In this document: in pieces, positions 25,601 to 40,600 of the stretch | How the letters are laid out: the number at the start of each line of letters is the position of its first letter | Position numbering within the stretch: the stretch's first letter is position 1 | Assembly: GCF_017589495.1 (NCBI RefSeq) | Contig: NC_063199.1 | Coordinates: forward strand, 1,896,378 to 1,960,377 | Source of the DNA: Alosa alosa | Taxonomy: Eukaryota > Chordata > Actinopteri > Clupeiformes > Clupeidae | DNA: 64,000 bases | Reading direction: 5' to 3' | Notes under the pieces: model-generated | What the model was told of the DNA's origin: nothing | Seen by the model: the letters and a program-made list of their open reading frames with translations, nothing else | The model's database searches: none | Translations under genes and position numbers: made by a program

Positions 25601-28600
25601 AGCAAAAAACGTCACTCTTAACAGCCGCCAGTTTTTGAGAAGACGTGAAATATCCACTGGAATTTTGTTTCTTTATATTACACCTGCCAGGGAATCCATG
25701 TTATGTGGGTAAGCTGCTGCCTAGCAGGTAAAACACGTTTAAATGGCTATAGCCTATAGCCTACATTTTAACAATTTATTAGCTAGAAATGATGCCACAT
25801 GTCTACATTCAATGCTATTTAAGTCACTTCGAAAGTCTGTTTAGATCCAGTAATTCTGCCATCATGGAAACGCTACGTCACACTTCGGGACTCTATTACA
25901 GTGCATGCAAAGCAATGTTTTACAGTGGGTACTATTAATTTAAATACCTAATGTAAATTCACAACAGTTCATGACATTTTGGGGGGGGCAGTGTCACCGG
26001 CAGTTGGCACTGGGCAGTTTCCAGACAAAATCGGTAATGCTTCATTAAATGTAGATAGAAGTTATTTTTATTGGACATAACAAAAGATCAAGCACAAGTT
26101 TATATTGCAACTAATAAGGCATACTCTAAATCACAGCTCAGCATAGCAGAAGTATTTTTTTTTTGGTATAGCACAGCATCTCTGCCACCTCTTCAAAAGT
26201 ATTAGTTATATTACATGTCTAGATAACAATTCTAACAGGTCTATGCATATGAAACTTACATAATCTGATGTAAGAAAGAACAATTTCCACATGAATAGCC
26301 ATTTCACATTCCAGACAGTATGTCATATATACTGCTATGTTAACCACAACCACTCATTATAGTATTGCCATTATTAATTGTCTCTCCTCATGTTAATGGT
26401 CCAGGTCCATTTGTAGCTGTATTAATAGCTTATGTGGACCAAAATATATGAATTTGATGGCAGCAACTTATTTTAAAAAAAGAGAAGAGGCAACAAAAGG
26501 CTGGAAATGTTGTTATGCAAAGTACACCAAATAATAGGGCTGCACGATTTGGGAAAAAATATTCCTGACAGATATTGTGATAAAGCTTTGACTTGCAATA
26601 TAATTTAAAAAATCAAAGTTGGGGCACTTCTGATTGATGAGCATGCCTAGTGCTCTCTCTGCTAAACTCTCTCTGCTAAACACTAAGGATGTAAAAAGAT
26701 TAATATAAAAAGCATAGATGTGACAAGATTAACCATTTGGGCAGAGTTGCAAGCCTCATTAATTGCAACCTTTGCGATTAACTAATTGCATTAGTTCAAA
26801 TATTGATTTTGATTAAAGATCAATTAATTGTGCAGCCCTATGGAGTTACATCTACTTAGGTTCACTGACACCATGAGTCTCTCAGAACTAAAGATGCCAA
26901 GGTATTAATCATCATTTCTTGAGAAGTTGTGTCGTTTCAACTGACTGAAGAATTTGGTATGATTGAAGGGCAAAGGTGATGTTCTGAATATACATTTTAT
27001 AATATGAACAAGGGACCCTAGTTTAAGAGTATTCCTTAAGGCTGATTTGTGCTTCTTTGTCGACTTCATGCAGATTTTGTAAAAGTTATCAAGAAATAGA
27101 CACTTTATATTCCAATAATCCAGTTATTGTAAGCAGAAAAGTTTGCTTGCTAATCGACGCAAATGACCTCAAATTGACAATGACAATAGACACTTTACAA
27201 TTGGATAACCACATCATTGTAACCAACATATGTTTGAGTTAATCCTCAAAGCTTATGTTAGCGAACTAACATGTTGATACTACCCACAGTAGGTTCCTTG
27301 AAGCCTCTGACTATCAACACACAGGGCGAGTTGACCAATCACAGTCCTTATGGTCTGCGTTGCGTTAACGCAAAGGTACAGTTATATGGAGGCGCACATC
27401 AGGCGATGACATAGGGCTTGGACCCCTCGCGCCAACACAAAGGGTTCTGCCAAAGCTATGCTAAAGCACAAATCAGCCTTAAGCAGGGCTTTGAACCGGT
27501 TCAAGGAACGAAAACGAAAACCGGGAACTTTTTGTATTTTACAGGGAACAGAAACGAAACCGGAAACGTTATTATTTTTTATGTTCTGGAACAGGAACAC
27601 TTATTTAAAAATAATGGTAACCGGTTAATACCGGTTTTATTTCGTTCCTCAAAGTTTTCGTTGCCTAATTAACTAAAAAAAAAAATAAATAAAAAAATAT
27701 TTTCCTGCGCACGTTACCATGACGGCCGAGGTTTACTTCCTGTGTGACATCACATCAGACATTCGCTGACTGAATGGAGAGAGAGCGGTGGATTACAAAG
27801 TCTCCACTCCACATCTTAAATAAGAGGTAAATTACGATCCATCGTTAATTAAAACGCTCATTCCAAACACAATATCAATAGCTATATTTGTTGACTCCAC
27901 GTTAATGATGGACTAGCGAACCTCAGGCCTACTGGATGGCCTTTCCACCCGACAGTTGTTGCCCAAGTGGCATAACCACGTGTCTTAATAATGTCGTTAC
28001 GTTTGTGTGAAAATTTTCTCTTTTAACAATAAACTACACATTTGAAATAATTGTAGGCCTATTTAATTATTATTATTATTAATAATATAATTATTATTAT
28101 GTAATAATGGTTGTAATATTATTACATTTGGTTTAAGCTGAATGAGAAAGATGTGACATAATCCTATAGCATTAAACAGCTGACAGGAACGAAATTAACC
28201 GTTCCGGGAACAGTATTTTTTTTGTTCTAAACAGTTCGGGAACGTCAATTTATTGGTGGAACTCATAACCGGAAACGTTATAATTCCGTTTCTGTTCGGA
28301 ACGAACCGATTGAAAAAAAAAAAAAAATCGGTTCAAAGCCCTGGCCTTAAGACACACTAAACGTTTCTAACATCCAAACATCTACAACATAACTTTCAAA
28401 TTCATGAATACAATTAATGTAATACAAATGTTGATATTTACTAGCATTGATGTTGTGGATGGCTACTTCCTCTACTTCTTGATGGAAGGCACACATCACC
28501 CTGTCATCACTAGAAAATTATGGGCTTATGCATTAAGCGTTTTTGGAAAAGAGCTCTTCCCCACGACAACTTCAATATAAACTTAACCTGTGAAAAGTTT

Positions 28601-31600
28601 GATCGCAACTTTGCAAGCAGTGGAGTAGGCCACTTCATTCTATGAAGTTGTGCAGCGTGAATTCTTGGTGCTTGCGTTGCAGCTACTCCTATTTTACATA
28701 CAGGGAAATCCAGGGCAACTAAAAACATATCACGACTGCCCATCTAAAATGTTCATGAAGGGTCTGTGCTGTGCCCAGTCTTATGCGAACCTGCTGCATG
28801 ACAGTTCATCAGCTGTTACTAGAACTGTGGGGAAGGGCTCCTGGGAGGGGCTGTGATCTCAATAAATTTTGTGGATCAGTTAAACTTTCTTTCAACAAGG
28901 GAGTCTTTTATTGCCTCCATTGACTGCGCTTGCTCTTGAGGTATGAAATTCTTGCTCTGTAAACAACAGATCCTAATTGTCTTATACTTTTCCAGTGTTA
29001 ATGCTGTAAACAGCCAGATCAAATGTATTTGTTAGGGATTCCCATCCTCACCTTTTCTTTAAGACAGGTAAGGAAATCCTCCTTCATGCAGCTGACTGCA
29101 ACTCTATCTTGTGGCCGTTTAGGCCCACTCACATGAGGAACAATTGAGCCGAGGTTGATTTCAATAACCTTACAGCAAACAGGAAAAAACATCTGTTAAC
29201 ATTAGTCACATTGTAACTGAATCTGAAAAAGACTCTTCAGTGAGACACCTCTTCACCTCCGAATACTGTGGGTCTTCAGACTGGTCTTGATTACTTTTGA
29301 ATAACTTCAATGCTTTAAGATATGCTTTCATTACTCTGATTTTTTCTTCAGAAAAGTCTGAGAAAATAAAGAAAACATCATCTTAGTAATACAAAACTCA
29401 ACACACACAGTTTTAGATTTAATTAAAATGCCCACGTGGTCAAAATATTCCTTACTTGTATGTTTAAAGTGCTTCAGTGTGACATCATCAACAGGGAAAA
29501 AACTAATGGTGGCATTGTATTCAGGGCACATGTTGGCAATAGTCGTCCTGTCAGAGGCAGAGAGCTGAGAGACCCCAGGACCAAAGAACTCCACAAATTT
29601 TCCAGAGATGCCTGCCTGGCGAAGGTGCTGAAAAGGTATATACACTTACTGTAAGTATAATTACACTGATAACCTGCCTTAAGATCAAACTAAAGGGCAT
29701 ACAGTTCAAGGGAATTAACATGGAGATAGCAGTTCATCAATGTTCACTTTAAATGTAAATCTTTTTACACCATTTTCTTGGATGAGATCATTCAACCGGA
29801 TACTCCGCAATCTCCTCTAACCTCGTCTTTGTTGCCTTCATGATTTTGTTTATATGTTTCTTATACTAAAAAGGAGCAGTGTTTCCCATACATTGACTTA
29901 TTTGTGGCGGCCCACCACAATATCAGCATTGACCACCACACAATGATTTTCCAGGTTGTACTAAATTGTGCTTAAATCTGGTTAGCATCATAACCACGCT
30001 GTGCTAATTTGTTAAAAACGGTTGCATTCAAGTTAATTCTGCAAACCAACCACCACAAATGGAATTCGATTCTCTGGGAAACACTGAGGAGATATCAATT
30101 ATCAACAATGACAAGCCAGCTGGAACCTGCCACTCTCTCTCTCCCTCTCGTGCACGCTCAGACGCGTTCTCAATTAAATGGAGTAGCATAATAACATTCA
30201 AGTTGGATCTTAATGGAGAGGACCTGAAAAGTATCATCTTTATGTAACATCCTGTTGGTGCATTTTGACATTGTAAACATTCTCTAACAAAAACACTGAT
30301 CACTGCATTTAAACTGAAACTTTTCGCCTACAAGCTCCTCACGCTCATAGGAAGCTTTATAGCCTTGTAAGATATATATGTAAGATATTCAGACAGTGTA
30401 TTAGGAGTCTATAAACTCACTATTTTGACCCATACTATATGCCATTAACCTTACATCAAGACTATAAGTCACTCCGGAGTATAAGTCGCATTAGTCAAAA
30501 AATGCATCTTGAAGAGGAAATAACCATATATAAATTGCCCCGGACTATAAGTAGCATTTATTTACAAATTTATTTCACAAAATCCAAGACCAAGCACAGA
30601 CAGACTATTTAACTGGACACATAGAGGCCAAATATATTGAGAATTCTACCAGGAATGTTAATGAAGATGGAGTGAATGGTGGCAAGCTGAGGCAAGCCAG
30701 GCGATAACGAAGGCTGCCAATGAGGGCCCGACGGTAATTGTAAAGCAATTTACAAAAGATTCACTGAACAAAAATGCTGATGTGGTACATGAAAATGTAG
30801 CTAAAATGTGGAGAAAGCAATGCAATCAAGCATTTTGGGCGATATATAGTTGGCAGCAGAGCAAATGCTCGGCAGACTACCTCAGAGAGAACGAGAGTGT
30901 AAAAAAGATACTTTACTAAGGAAGCTACCCTTATTTTAGAGACTGTTCACATGCCTTTCTTAGCCAGTATGGACATTTAATATGGAAAGGCAGATTATTC
31001 AACTACCACACAGAATAGAGTGACCAGAGGTCCCGGTTTTGAGTTGCGTGTCCCTAATTACATCATTCTTAAACTTTTGCGATTGAGAGTTTGCGATTGA
31101 GAGTTTGCGATTGCAGTACCGTCAATTTATAACCATGGAGGAGAGTTTTCATTTTTACTGGGAGTGTGAGAGCAATGAGGAGTTCTTCGGATTTGGAGAG
31201 GAGGAGTTGGAGGGGGTCGTGTGTGGGCCAGGGGAGGACGAGGAGGGAGATGAAGGAGGAGCGGCCGGCGACTTCACTGGCTGTGGTGAGGGAGACACTT
31301 TGCGGGAGTGGCTAGATGTGACAGGCAAGACGGTGGCCACTGAGGGGGAGAGGAAGCGATCTGATGGGAGGATCCCTTTTGTACAGACCAACCCATGACC
31401 TGGTCCGCAGAGAGTGTGGGATTGTAGTGATCCATACTTTTTGTTTTAAAGCCTTTTTTAGCAATTGTGTAATTGGTCTCATAGTGGCCGAGACAAACTA
31501 GCTATGTTAAGGTGTTAGCTTCCACCGAGCTAGCAAGTCACTTTCGTTTGCGGGACTACAAACACACTGATCGGTCTGAGATTGAGGCGTTTTTAGCCAT

Positions 31601-34600
31601 ACAGACTAGCATGGGTCTGACTAGAAAGCCTCAAACTTCTGATTATGTCAGAGTTCATTGGGTTTGACACCAAATTTCGCCTGTGTAAAAGACATTGTTT
31701 TGGTCTGAAGAATGTTGTCCTGTCAGATGCGGCCAGTAATTATACGCCAAGCTTTTGGGGAAGGGACACACACTCTTCACTGACACCTACTACAACTCGC
31801 CCGTTTTCCAAGAGCTCCACCAGTAAACACTGGCGTGTGTGGAACTGTTCGTGTGAACAGGAAAGGTATGCCCCGTTTTTTGAAAAACGTCCTCTTTTAA
31901 CTACGTCTTTTCAAGATGCTGGCACAGTCACCGTCCTCTCCACAGTGCACGATAATCTCATTATCACTAAATGAGTGTGAAGCAAAGGCCCTGATGGCTA
32001 CAGAACTTTGCACAAGCCAAAGAGTGTGGAGGACTACACTATGGTTCCGCTTCATGGGAGGGGTAGATAGCGGAGACCAGCTATGCTCCCATTACAGCTA
32101 CCAACACCGTTCAATGAAGTGGTACCATCGGTTGTTCCATCACATCATGAGAGGTCGCACTTGTGAACACCTACATTTTGCACAAAGATATAATGCCCTC
32201 AGCTGGTTTCCGCGAGCTTGTGGTGGGGCTACAGTCCCCGTGCGTCTCACTGGACGACACTTTCTCGGGCAACACGAGAAATCGCGTCCGGACTGCAAAG
32301 TCTGTTCCATGCGGAAGCACAGTCCAGATGACGCACTGAGAGAAAGGAAGCAGACGTTTTTCTGCTGCAAGTCCTGTCCAGACCACCCTGCACTGTGCTC
32401 CACTGACAGCTTTGAGACATACCACACAAAGCCACTGGCACTTCGGGGTCCTGTTCGCCCTGTCAGGACTTATTTTCCGATAATGACCAGCGTTCTATAC
32501 AATACCCCTTATATAACGTTAGTTATGTATTAATGGTTAACAAGTGTTCTCTAAATTAAAGTGTTACCCATATTTACAATTCTTTCACTTCTAACTTGTA
32601 AGTAGTGTTCCACATACACTCATTTAAAGCAGTTCTGTGTCCCAAGCAGCTAACTATAGCCACTTAACTCAAAAGTAAATACCTTTGTAATCGCCAAGAC
32701 GATGTCAATTGATGTTGCCAGTGTGTTGATGGTTCCAGTCAGCTTACATCCCACTACCTTTGGAAGAGTCAACGTGACAGGCTGGCCAAGCATTACTGCT
32801 TCTGACTCGATACCACCAACTCCTAAGAGGAATAAACATGTCCAATAAATATGCTTAATAACTTAGCTCAATACCACAAACTCCCAGGGGAAATACACAG
32901 ATCCAATAAATAGGTTTAATAACTCAAATGTTTCTCACCCCAGCCCAGAATGCCAAGGCCATTTATCATGGTAGTGTGAGAGTCAGTCCCAACAACACTG
33001 TCAGGAAAAAATGAGTCCATCTCTCTCTTGAATCACCTGGGATGTATACTCCAATTTCACCTGGTGAGCTGTACCAACATCAGGAGGGATGACATGCACA
33101 TTTCTGAAAGCTTGGGAGCACCACTAGAGAAGAAAAGTCATACAGAATGGAGAGAGGAGATAACCAGTGTGAACGCAGAAATATCTGTTTAAAGCAGCAC
33201 TAAAGAAGATTTGCCCTCATGGTCTCCCTACAGTTGAGAACTTGTTAATAAAATCTTTGTTACTAATCTTTGTTAATAATCTTTGTTACAAACTATTTAA
33301 CATAACTCGGATACGATATATACTGTAGGGACTGCATGAAAAGCAAAGAGAGCTCAGAATTCCTATAAATAACCTATATATTTGTACTCTACTGTCTATA
33401 GCATAACAGCTCTTTATCATTTCGAATTTTGCTGGAGATTCAAATGGAAAGCGGTCACTCAATTTGTCGTTTTGCCACTCAGTGATAGTACCCAAAACGA
33501 CTTATGCTGTGACATGTGTGCATACTAGTGAACATTATATCTTCAGAACTTGTTGCCATAGAAGTTACACATTCACAATCAGACATTTGCTGTGGTTTGG
33601 CAGTCATCCTTTTTGAAAGCACTTGAATCAAAATAAGGCTAATTAACATGCTAGCTGTCCAAGCCAGTAGGCATAACATTAGCTAACCCACCGGCTAGAC
33701 TGCTGATTACGGACCCGGCACAGCGACTTGCTTAGTCTATATTAGAAGCGACGTGACCCGCTCAGAGTGCGGCAGAGGAGCAGTTCGCCCTATTCAGAAT
33801 TTATGTGCCATGAAAATTATTTTGGGAAAAAAAAAATTATTTAGGGGGCCTTTAATATCAAATGCAAATAATTGAGTTTTATTTTAGTTTGCCCAATAGC
33901 TGGTTTGTTTTACATTGAGAGATGATGTTATGGTGAAGGATTTGTGATGATGTGGGGCTATTTTAATTCCAAAGGCCAAGGGAACTTTATCAGGATGCAT
34001 ATTATCCTGGATCCATGAAATAACTGGCCTTTAAAAATAAAAATATGCCTGCCTCTATGGGAATTTAACATAGGGGTATGTATACTTATTTATTTAGGAT
34101 ACATTATTCAATCACAAAGAAAACTGGTGCAGGGCTCTACACTAACATTTTTTTTCAGGAGCACTTGTGCGCCCAAATTAAAAAATTTAGGAGCACAGAC
34201 AAAAATTTGGGCGCACAGTCAGTTCTGTACTTAACTTACACATAATCTAACATTATACTTCAGCTAACAGTTAAACATGCCAGTGCACCAATTGCGAATA
34301 TTAAGAATGACTGACAACATTTAGGCTACAGGAAACAGGATTTTAAAGATCAATGCCTACTTTATTTTCAGTCTGTTCTATTTTCCTACATTTTGTTAAT
34401 GTAAAATAATATAATACATTGCCATATTTGCATTTAGCCTGTTTATTAAGTATCCTGCCAAATGTAGGCTAATTTATTTATTTGTGAATCCATCTATAGC
34501 TAATCCAAATATGCCCATGGTGACCTATCTGACAGCATACTGCCTAATACTACTACTAAAACAGTCCATTTTCTCTTCCACAAAACCCAACATATGCTAA

Positions 34601-37600
34601 TCAAGGATATATGTTTTATACTTCTAGTTTTTATTTGAAATATCTGCATTGATGGGGGCAGTAGGCAAACGTTAGGCCTACTTTCGTTTTGCACTTCAGC
34701 TTGTATTCGGTGTAAACAAACAAGCATGTGTGAAAGCCTGCAGTTGTCAGTAGCGTTCTACCTTTGAATAAAATGGGAGTATTACGGGAGGATACTTTTG
34801 TGCCGGTTCGCTACAGCTATATTTTGCATATTGCCGCCAATACATCAACTGGGCTAAAAGGGATGTTAGGTTACCTTTCCTTCTCTCACTGCATTCTCAG
34901 AATCTCATCCTGTTCCTCCTATATCCAATGAATTCGGTGGATAGAAGAACTAATTTCTTCAATCTTTGCATCTTGGCTGGCTAGTCTAACTTTCCGCTTT
35001 TTCTGCTGCCTTTGGTTTGACAGAAGCGACTACTAGCCCGAGTCTACCTTGAACTGCTAACGTTGATGGGAGGTGTAGTTTGTATGCTGCATTCGTGACG
35101 TGATTCTATGGTTTGCATCAGTAACGTTTCTCGATGTTGCGGTGTATTTTATAGACAAACATTGACATGGTTAGAAGTCATTCGCACCAGTGCGCCTAAA
35201 TATTGTTTTGCACTCGCACGCCATCATTTTTACTCGCATGTGCGAGTGAAATGGGCGCACTGTAGAGCCCTGTGGTGTCCGTAAAGGTTGGATTTTTCCT
35301 CATTTTGTTAGTTAAGGCATTAAGATCAATTTCCAAAAGATGATTTTCTATTCCTCTTTTAGTCAACTTTAGCATGTGTACAGGGTATGTAAACTTCTGG
35401 TTTCAACTGTACTTATGTCAAATTGATCATTTTTTGCTATATTTCTATGGGTGATATAGATTTTGAGATTTGAAACTGTAACCCTTTTTAAACTTAATTC
35501 TTTAAAATAAAATCTTGTAATGAACTTAATAACAAAACACCAAAGAATTTAGTAATTTCAGTGTTGGTAGCAGTAGCATAACTAATTTCCTAAATATGAC
35601 TTTTAAACTGGACGCAAAAAATCACCACGTTTTGTCTTTGACTACTAAGACTGAGAAATGGAAGAAATGTAGACAGAAGTTTAAATGTGGATAGAAGTGT
35701 AACATTACCTTTAAGAACTGCAACCTCTCCTTATTTCGGATGAGCTCCATCTCTTGGTTCTTGAGAGTTGTTTCTGGCCTACAGATGAAGTTTTGGGATT
35801 AGGCAGGGGTTTCAGGAAATTGGCTTTAGCGCAGTGGCCTACAAATTTCTGCAGAGCAACCGAATTAACATAAAACGGACTGGAGACTTGAGAATGAATG
35901 TGAAAACAAATGTGACTTCTCTGAGCAGACAAAAAGGCAAACTGATTTTAAAATCTTAAAAGACGACGACAGTAATGAAACAGGAGAAACCCTGATTCAG
36001 GTTATTCAATTTCAGTGTTTTTCATCAAATTACCAATTCATTTGACAAAAAAAAGGAACATTGGGATAATCCCAAGTAAAAACATAGAAGACCTAAATTC
36101 ACTATTTTAGTGAATTACAGTTACAAATTTGTCACCACCTATTTATGTCAATCCTTAGTGAAGGATTAGTAGAGCCTGACTGTACAACACTGAAAAATAA
36201 AAATATGTCTGCTTGTGTACGTAGGAGAAAAAATAAATTAAAATGAATCAAATTCTCAAGTCAGCAGCTTAACTAACTTAACCCTTAGAACCCTAGACTG
36301 TTTTAAGGGCATTTTCACTACCTTTAGTTAGAAGCATTTATCCTGGTCATTGTAAATGCCATACACATATATATATATATATATATACATATAACATATG
36401 CTATATATTCTTGTCTAGAGTCTAGGCTACCCAAATCTGCCACAAATTCATGTATTAATACTTGCATTGATTAAATAATACAAATACAAAAAGCGTATTA
36501 TAAAGATTCTTATATTTTGACATGCATCTCACCACTGCAAGCTGACACTCGACTTGCCTTTCATGTGTGCGCAGGGCAGACTGTCCTGAATCTGGCAATA
36601 TCATTGCTATGGTGTAGGGATTTTCTGGGGCTGAGCAAATATGAAAAATGTGTGCCTTATGGTAATAAATGCGATTTTTTATTTAGCCCTATGAGCCCTA
36701 CTCTTTGTTTGGCCATTCTCACTACCTTTAGTTATAAGCATTTATCCTGGTCATTGTAAGTGTCATTTACACATGCTATTTTTTTTCAGCACAGTCTAAG
36801 CTACCCAGATCTGCCACCATTTCATATATTAGTACTTACATTGATTTGATTTTTATTTTTAAACAATACAAAAGACAAAAATCATATTATACAATTCTTA
36901 CATTTTCATGTATGTGTAGGCCAGACTGTCCTGAATCTGGCAATATAAGAACCATGGTGGAGGGGGACTATGGGGCTGAGCAATTTACAGACATATGTGG
37001 TGTGCGCCTTACAGAAATAATTATTTTTTTTTTTATTTAGTGATGAAAAATTACCTTTCTGTAAACGACATATCTGTGACACAAATTGATCTGACCTGAC
37101 TTGACCCGAGTTTGGTGTTAGCCTGTGTGTGCACTCATGATGATGCTCTACAACAACTTTTTAGTGCATTGCCATGAACAAAGTAAAGGCAAAAAAGATG
37201 TTTCTTTGTCGAACAAATTGGGATGCAATATGAGCCTTGAACTAGATGCCATGCAGGAATTTGCTAGGATCTCAAAACCGGATTATGAACATGCTTTGCC
37301 ATAGAGAAACACAAGATAGCCTTGGATTATACATGCTTTGCCACAAAAACGTAAGTCGAGCTATATGAAGTTATTATTTTGCTGTCACTTCATCTGTTTT
37401 ATAACCCAGGAGGATGTACTTGGTCTCAAATAATAGCTCTGTTGCTTAATCAGTTATTGCTGATTTTTAAAAAAAAAAAAAATCAAAGACTGGCCCCAGC
37501 TGTGGCGCAACTTGCTGGGGCACCTACACAGTACACCGGCAACCCGGGTTCGATTCCCACTTCGTGGTCCTTCCGGATCCCACCCCTGCTCTCTCTCCCA

Positions 37601-40600
37601 TTCGCTTCGAGTCATTCTCCACTGTCCTATCATTAAAGTGTAATTCCAGCGAAAATTGACCCAAGGGTGTTTTTTTCTGCATTAAAACACATCAAATAGG
37701 CCCCAGCTGTGGCGCAACTGGCCGGGGCACATGAACCGTACGCCGGCAACCCGGGTTCGATTCCCGCCCCGTGGTCCTTTCCGGATCCCACCCCTGCTCT
37801 CTCTCCCATTCACTTCCTGTCACTCTCCACTGTCCTATAATTAAAGGCATAAAAAGCCCAAACAAATATAAAATAAATAAATAAACACACATCAAATAAG
37901 CCGTGGAGACAGTACTTTTCGTTGATCAACCACTACAGAGCTTGGCCTGGTATGTGCTATAGCCCCAAATCGCAAACAGTGGAGAGGCTATGGGCAGTAA
38001 GCTAAACGCTTCCCAAATAGCATTTTTTAACCAGTAATATTGTTTTGGAGGTAGAAAATAGAAACATGGAATAGGCTAGATAGAAATTGTACATCTAGAT
38101 AGAACATCTAGAGAACATCCTAAATTCTGCTCCATCCTACACACACACACACACACACACACAGAAGATTATGGCTAAATGTCAGGTTTCTATTTCATAT
38201 ATTTTGGAATTCTTATAAAGATTATATATTTTGTTAAGGATTTATATAATTTTATGATGTGCATAATTACTAGTAGGTAAAAATATTTAGTATTTTGAAT
38301 ACATCATATTGATTTTTAATCTATTACACTTAGGCATATCATTAATGTGATGTGTAGGTCTAATTGAGTGCACATTTGTGGTGTCTAGGTCTAATTGAGT
38401 GCCTGTCACTTTAAGAAATACGTCAGGCTAGTGAAAAAAGTTGCACATAGTACGTAAGGATTTGTGGATGCAAGTAATTGTGTTTTCTGTGTCATTAGAT
38501 AAAATAAATGTTCAAAAAAACAAGTCAAAGAAAATCTTTCTGGGATCATAGAAGAGATAAGTGTCTCGCAATGTTCCTTTATGATTTTGGTGAGCACTAC
38601 TCAAATGACATGACGTGAGTTAGCGAGATAGTTAGCAAGTAACTCCAGATGTAAAAGTTTGCCAATAGGTTGCGTAGCCCATTTCTGAAATGTCATTAAA
38701 CCCAACAGTAGGCCCAAATGAACTAAATGTCATAGCCTAGGTAGGTTAGACCAGTGTTTTTCAAACTTTTTTGTGCCACGGCACACTTTTGACACTTAAA
38801 ATGTCCCACGGCACACTAACATCCTGTGTGAAGAAAAAATAAACATACCATAGCCTAAAATTTCAAATAATACAGAGATATGGCCTTATTATGGCTTCTA
38901 TGCAAGACCTGCTCAATAAAACAAGCGCCCTCTGTTTCATTTGTGGTGACTATATCTAATTTAATTGTTGTTATGAACTGGATTTGTGATGATTCTGTGA
39001 ATACTGGATATGGGGCCCCCGTGGTACAATGCCTGCATACCACAAATAGTGCAATCATACAATCAATGAGAGCATGTGGTTATAAAGTGGTTGAAAAACA
39101 CTGGGTTAGACAAACTTGACAGATGCAAGTGAGTAAATCAACTCAACAATGACCTATGATTATTTGTTGCTGGGCAGCCTCAGCATCACTTAAACTAGCA
39201 GCCATGTATCGCTGTTTTTGGCATGACGGCTGCAGCTTGAAAGTGTTTGTTTTGGTTCCGTGCGAGTTGCGCTAATCTGTGGTACCGGATGTATGTTTGT
39301 ATGAGTGTCAACAGAAAGGCGGTGTAGGAGAGCCTTCACGATTTATTAACCGTGACGTTTCACACCGTGGTTAATAGTAAAACCAGTTTACCGTGACATC
39401 CCTAGACCGCAGTAGTAGTTTCACTGATGAGATAATTATGGCCTGTTAACTCAATACATAGGCCCATTCATGTTTTCCCCTTCACACCTGATTCAAATCA
39501 ATGGGTTATTACCAGGTTTCTGCAGAGCTTGATGGAATTGTAACAAGATGAAATGTAAGAACTATTAAGATATTTGAAATAAAATATGTAAACAAATAAA
39601 TGATACAATATAATTTTTTCATTTCATAGATCTAATTTTAAGTATTAATATTATTCACTAAACATGCTCATTACATGGCTCTTCACAATGCTAGTAGAAC
39701 GCTCCTTTGACTTGAATGGGATTTCCCAATGTTATATGGTAAAATATTTTATGTAATTACCGCTGCAAACATATAATTACCACTGTCAATGGCAACGGGT
39801 TTTGTGCTTCTTATTCACGTCTTTCATGTCACTCCGCAAGTAGTTTGGTTACTTCTTGCAATGGAACTTCATTGGAAGACGGTTGATCAGCTGTGCTCTA
39901 AAGGAGGTTTGATTCAAGTTCAGTGTGTATTGCAAACTATTTGTTTCTGCAAAAGCCACCATGAAACGGTAACAAATAAATGTAGAGTCATATGGTGTGG
40001 AGTTTATTGTTTTGTTTTGGCAAGTAGCCGTGTAATAAGCGGGATAATGTATAGAACGCCGGTCATTATCGGAAATTAAGTCCTTTCAGGCGCATCAGGG
40101 TCTAAACATTATCCCTTCCATATTACAAACATGCAGTAAGTATGATTTCATTAGCATTTTTTTTTTTTATCTGCATTTTTACAGATTAAAATGACATAAG
40201 CCTAACAGAAGGCCTACCAGCTGTTTTAAGTTAAGGGTATGTTTAGAGATTTGATATTTCTTTGTGAAGAAATACATCTATCCCTCATGTTACTGTATGT
40301 CGGTGTCTTTCTGCTCGGCTCGTGACTAGCAAGGCTGCAGTGATTACATATCCCATCTAAAGGAGAAGATCTCAGCAATAGGTGTGCCATGTCCATCTGG
40401 AAGCCTAGGTCTCGCTCAAGATGTAAAGGCAGGCACTGTATGAGATGGTACAGTTCGAAACCCACTTTGTTAGTTTGCACTCACTGACTGTTTGGGGCAT
40501 GGGCAGAGCATAGAAACAAAGTTGATGGGATTAATACCTCGGTTTACCTATCAGAGGCTTATATTGCTGCTGTTTTTTCTATATTCAAATAGTAATTTCT

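Noticed and set aside
31155..31391. Minus-strand Ser/Pro-rich frame
   Set aside because: It is the antisense shadow of the acidic N-terminal piggyBac frame.
35779..35810. Upstream AG (TGCTCTGCAG) as the acceptor of ireb2 exon 6
   Set aside because: Using it puts stop codons before PETTLKN; the TCTGTAG acceptor fits the phase of exon 5 exactly.
37492..37560. Tandem tRNA genes
   Set aside because: Both copies continue into a shared SINE body, and one has a target duplication.
39789..40079. 96-codon plus-strand frame
   Set aside because: No motif or homology recognised; it lies within sequence that looks like an old DNA transposon.
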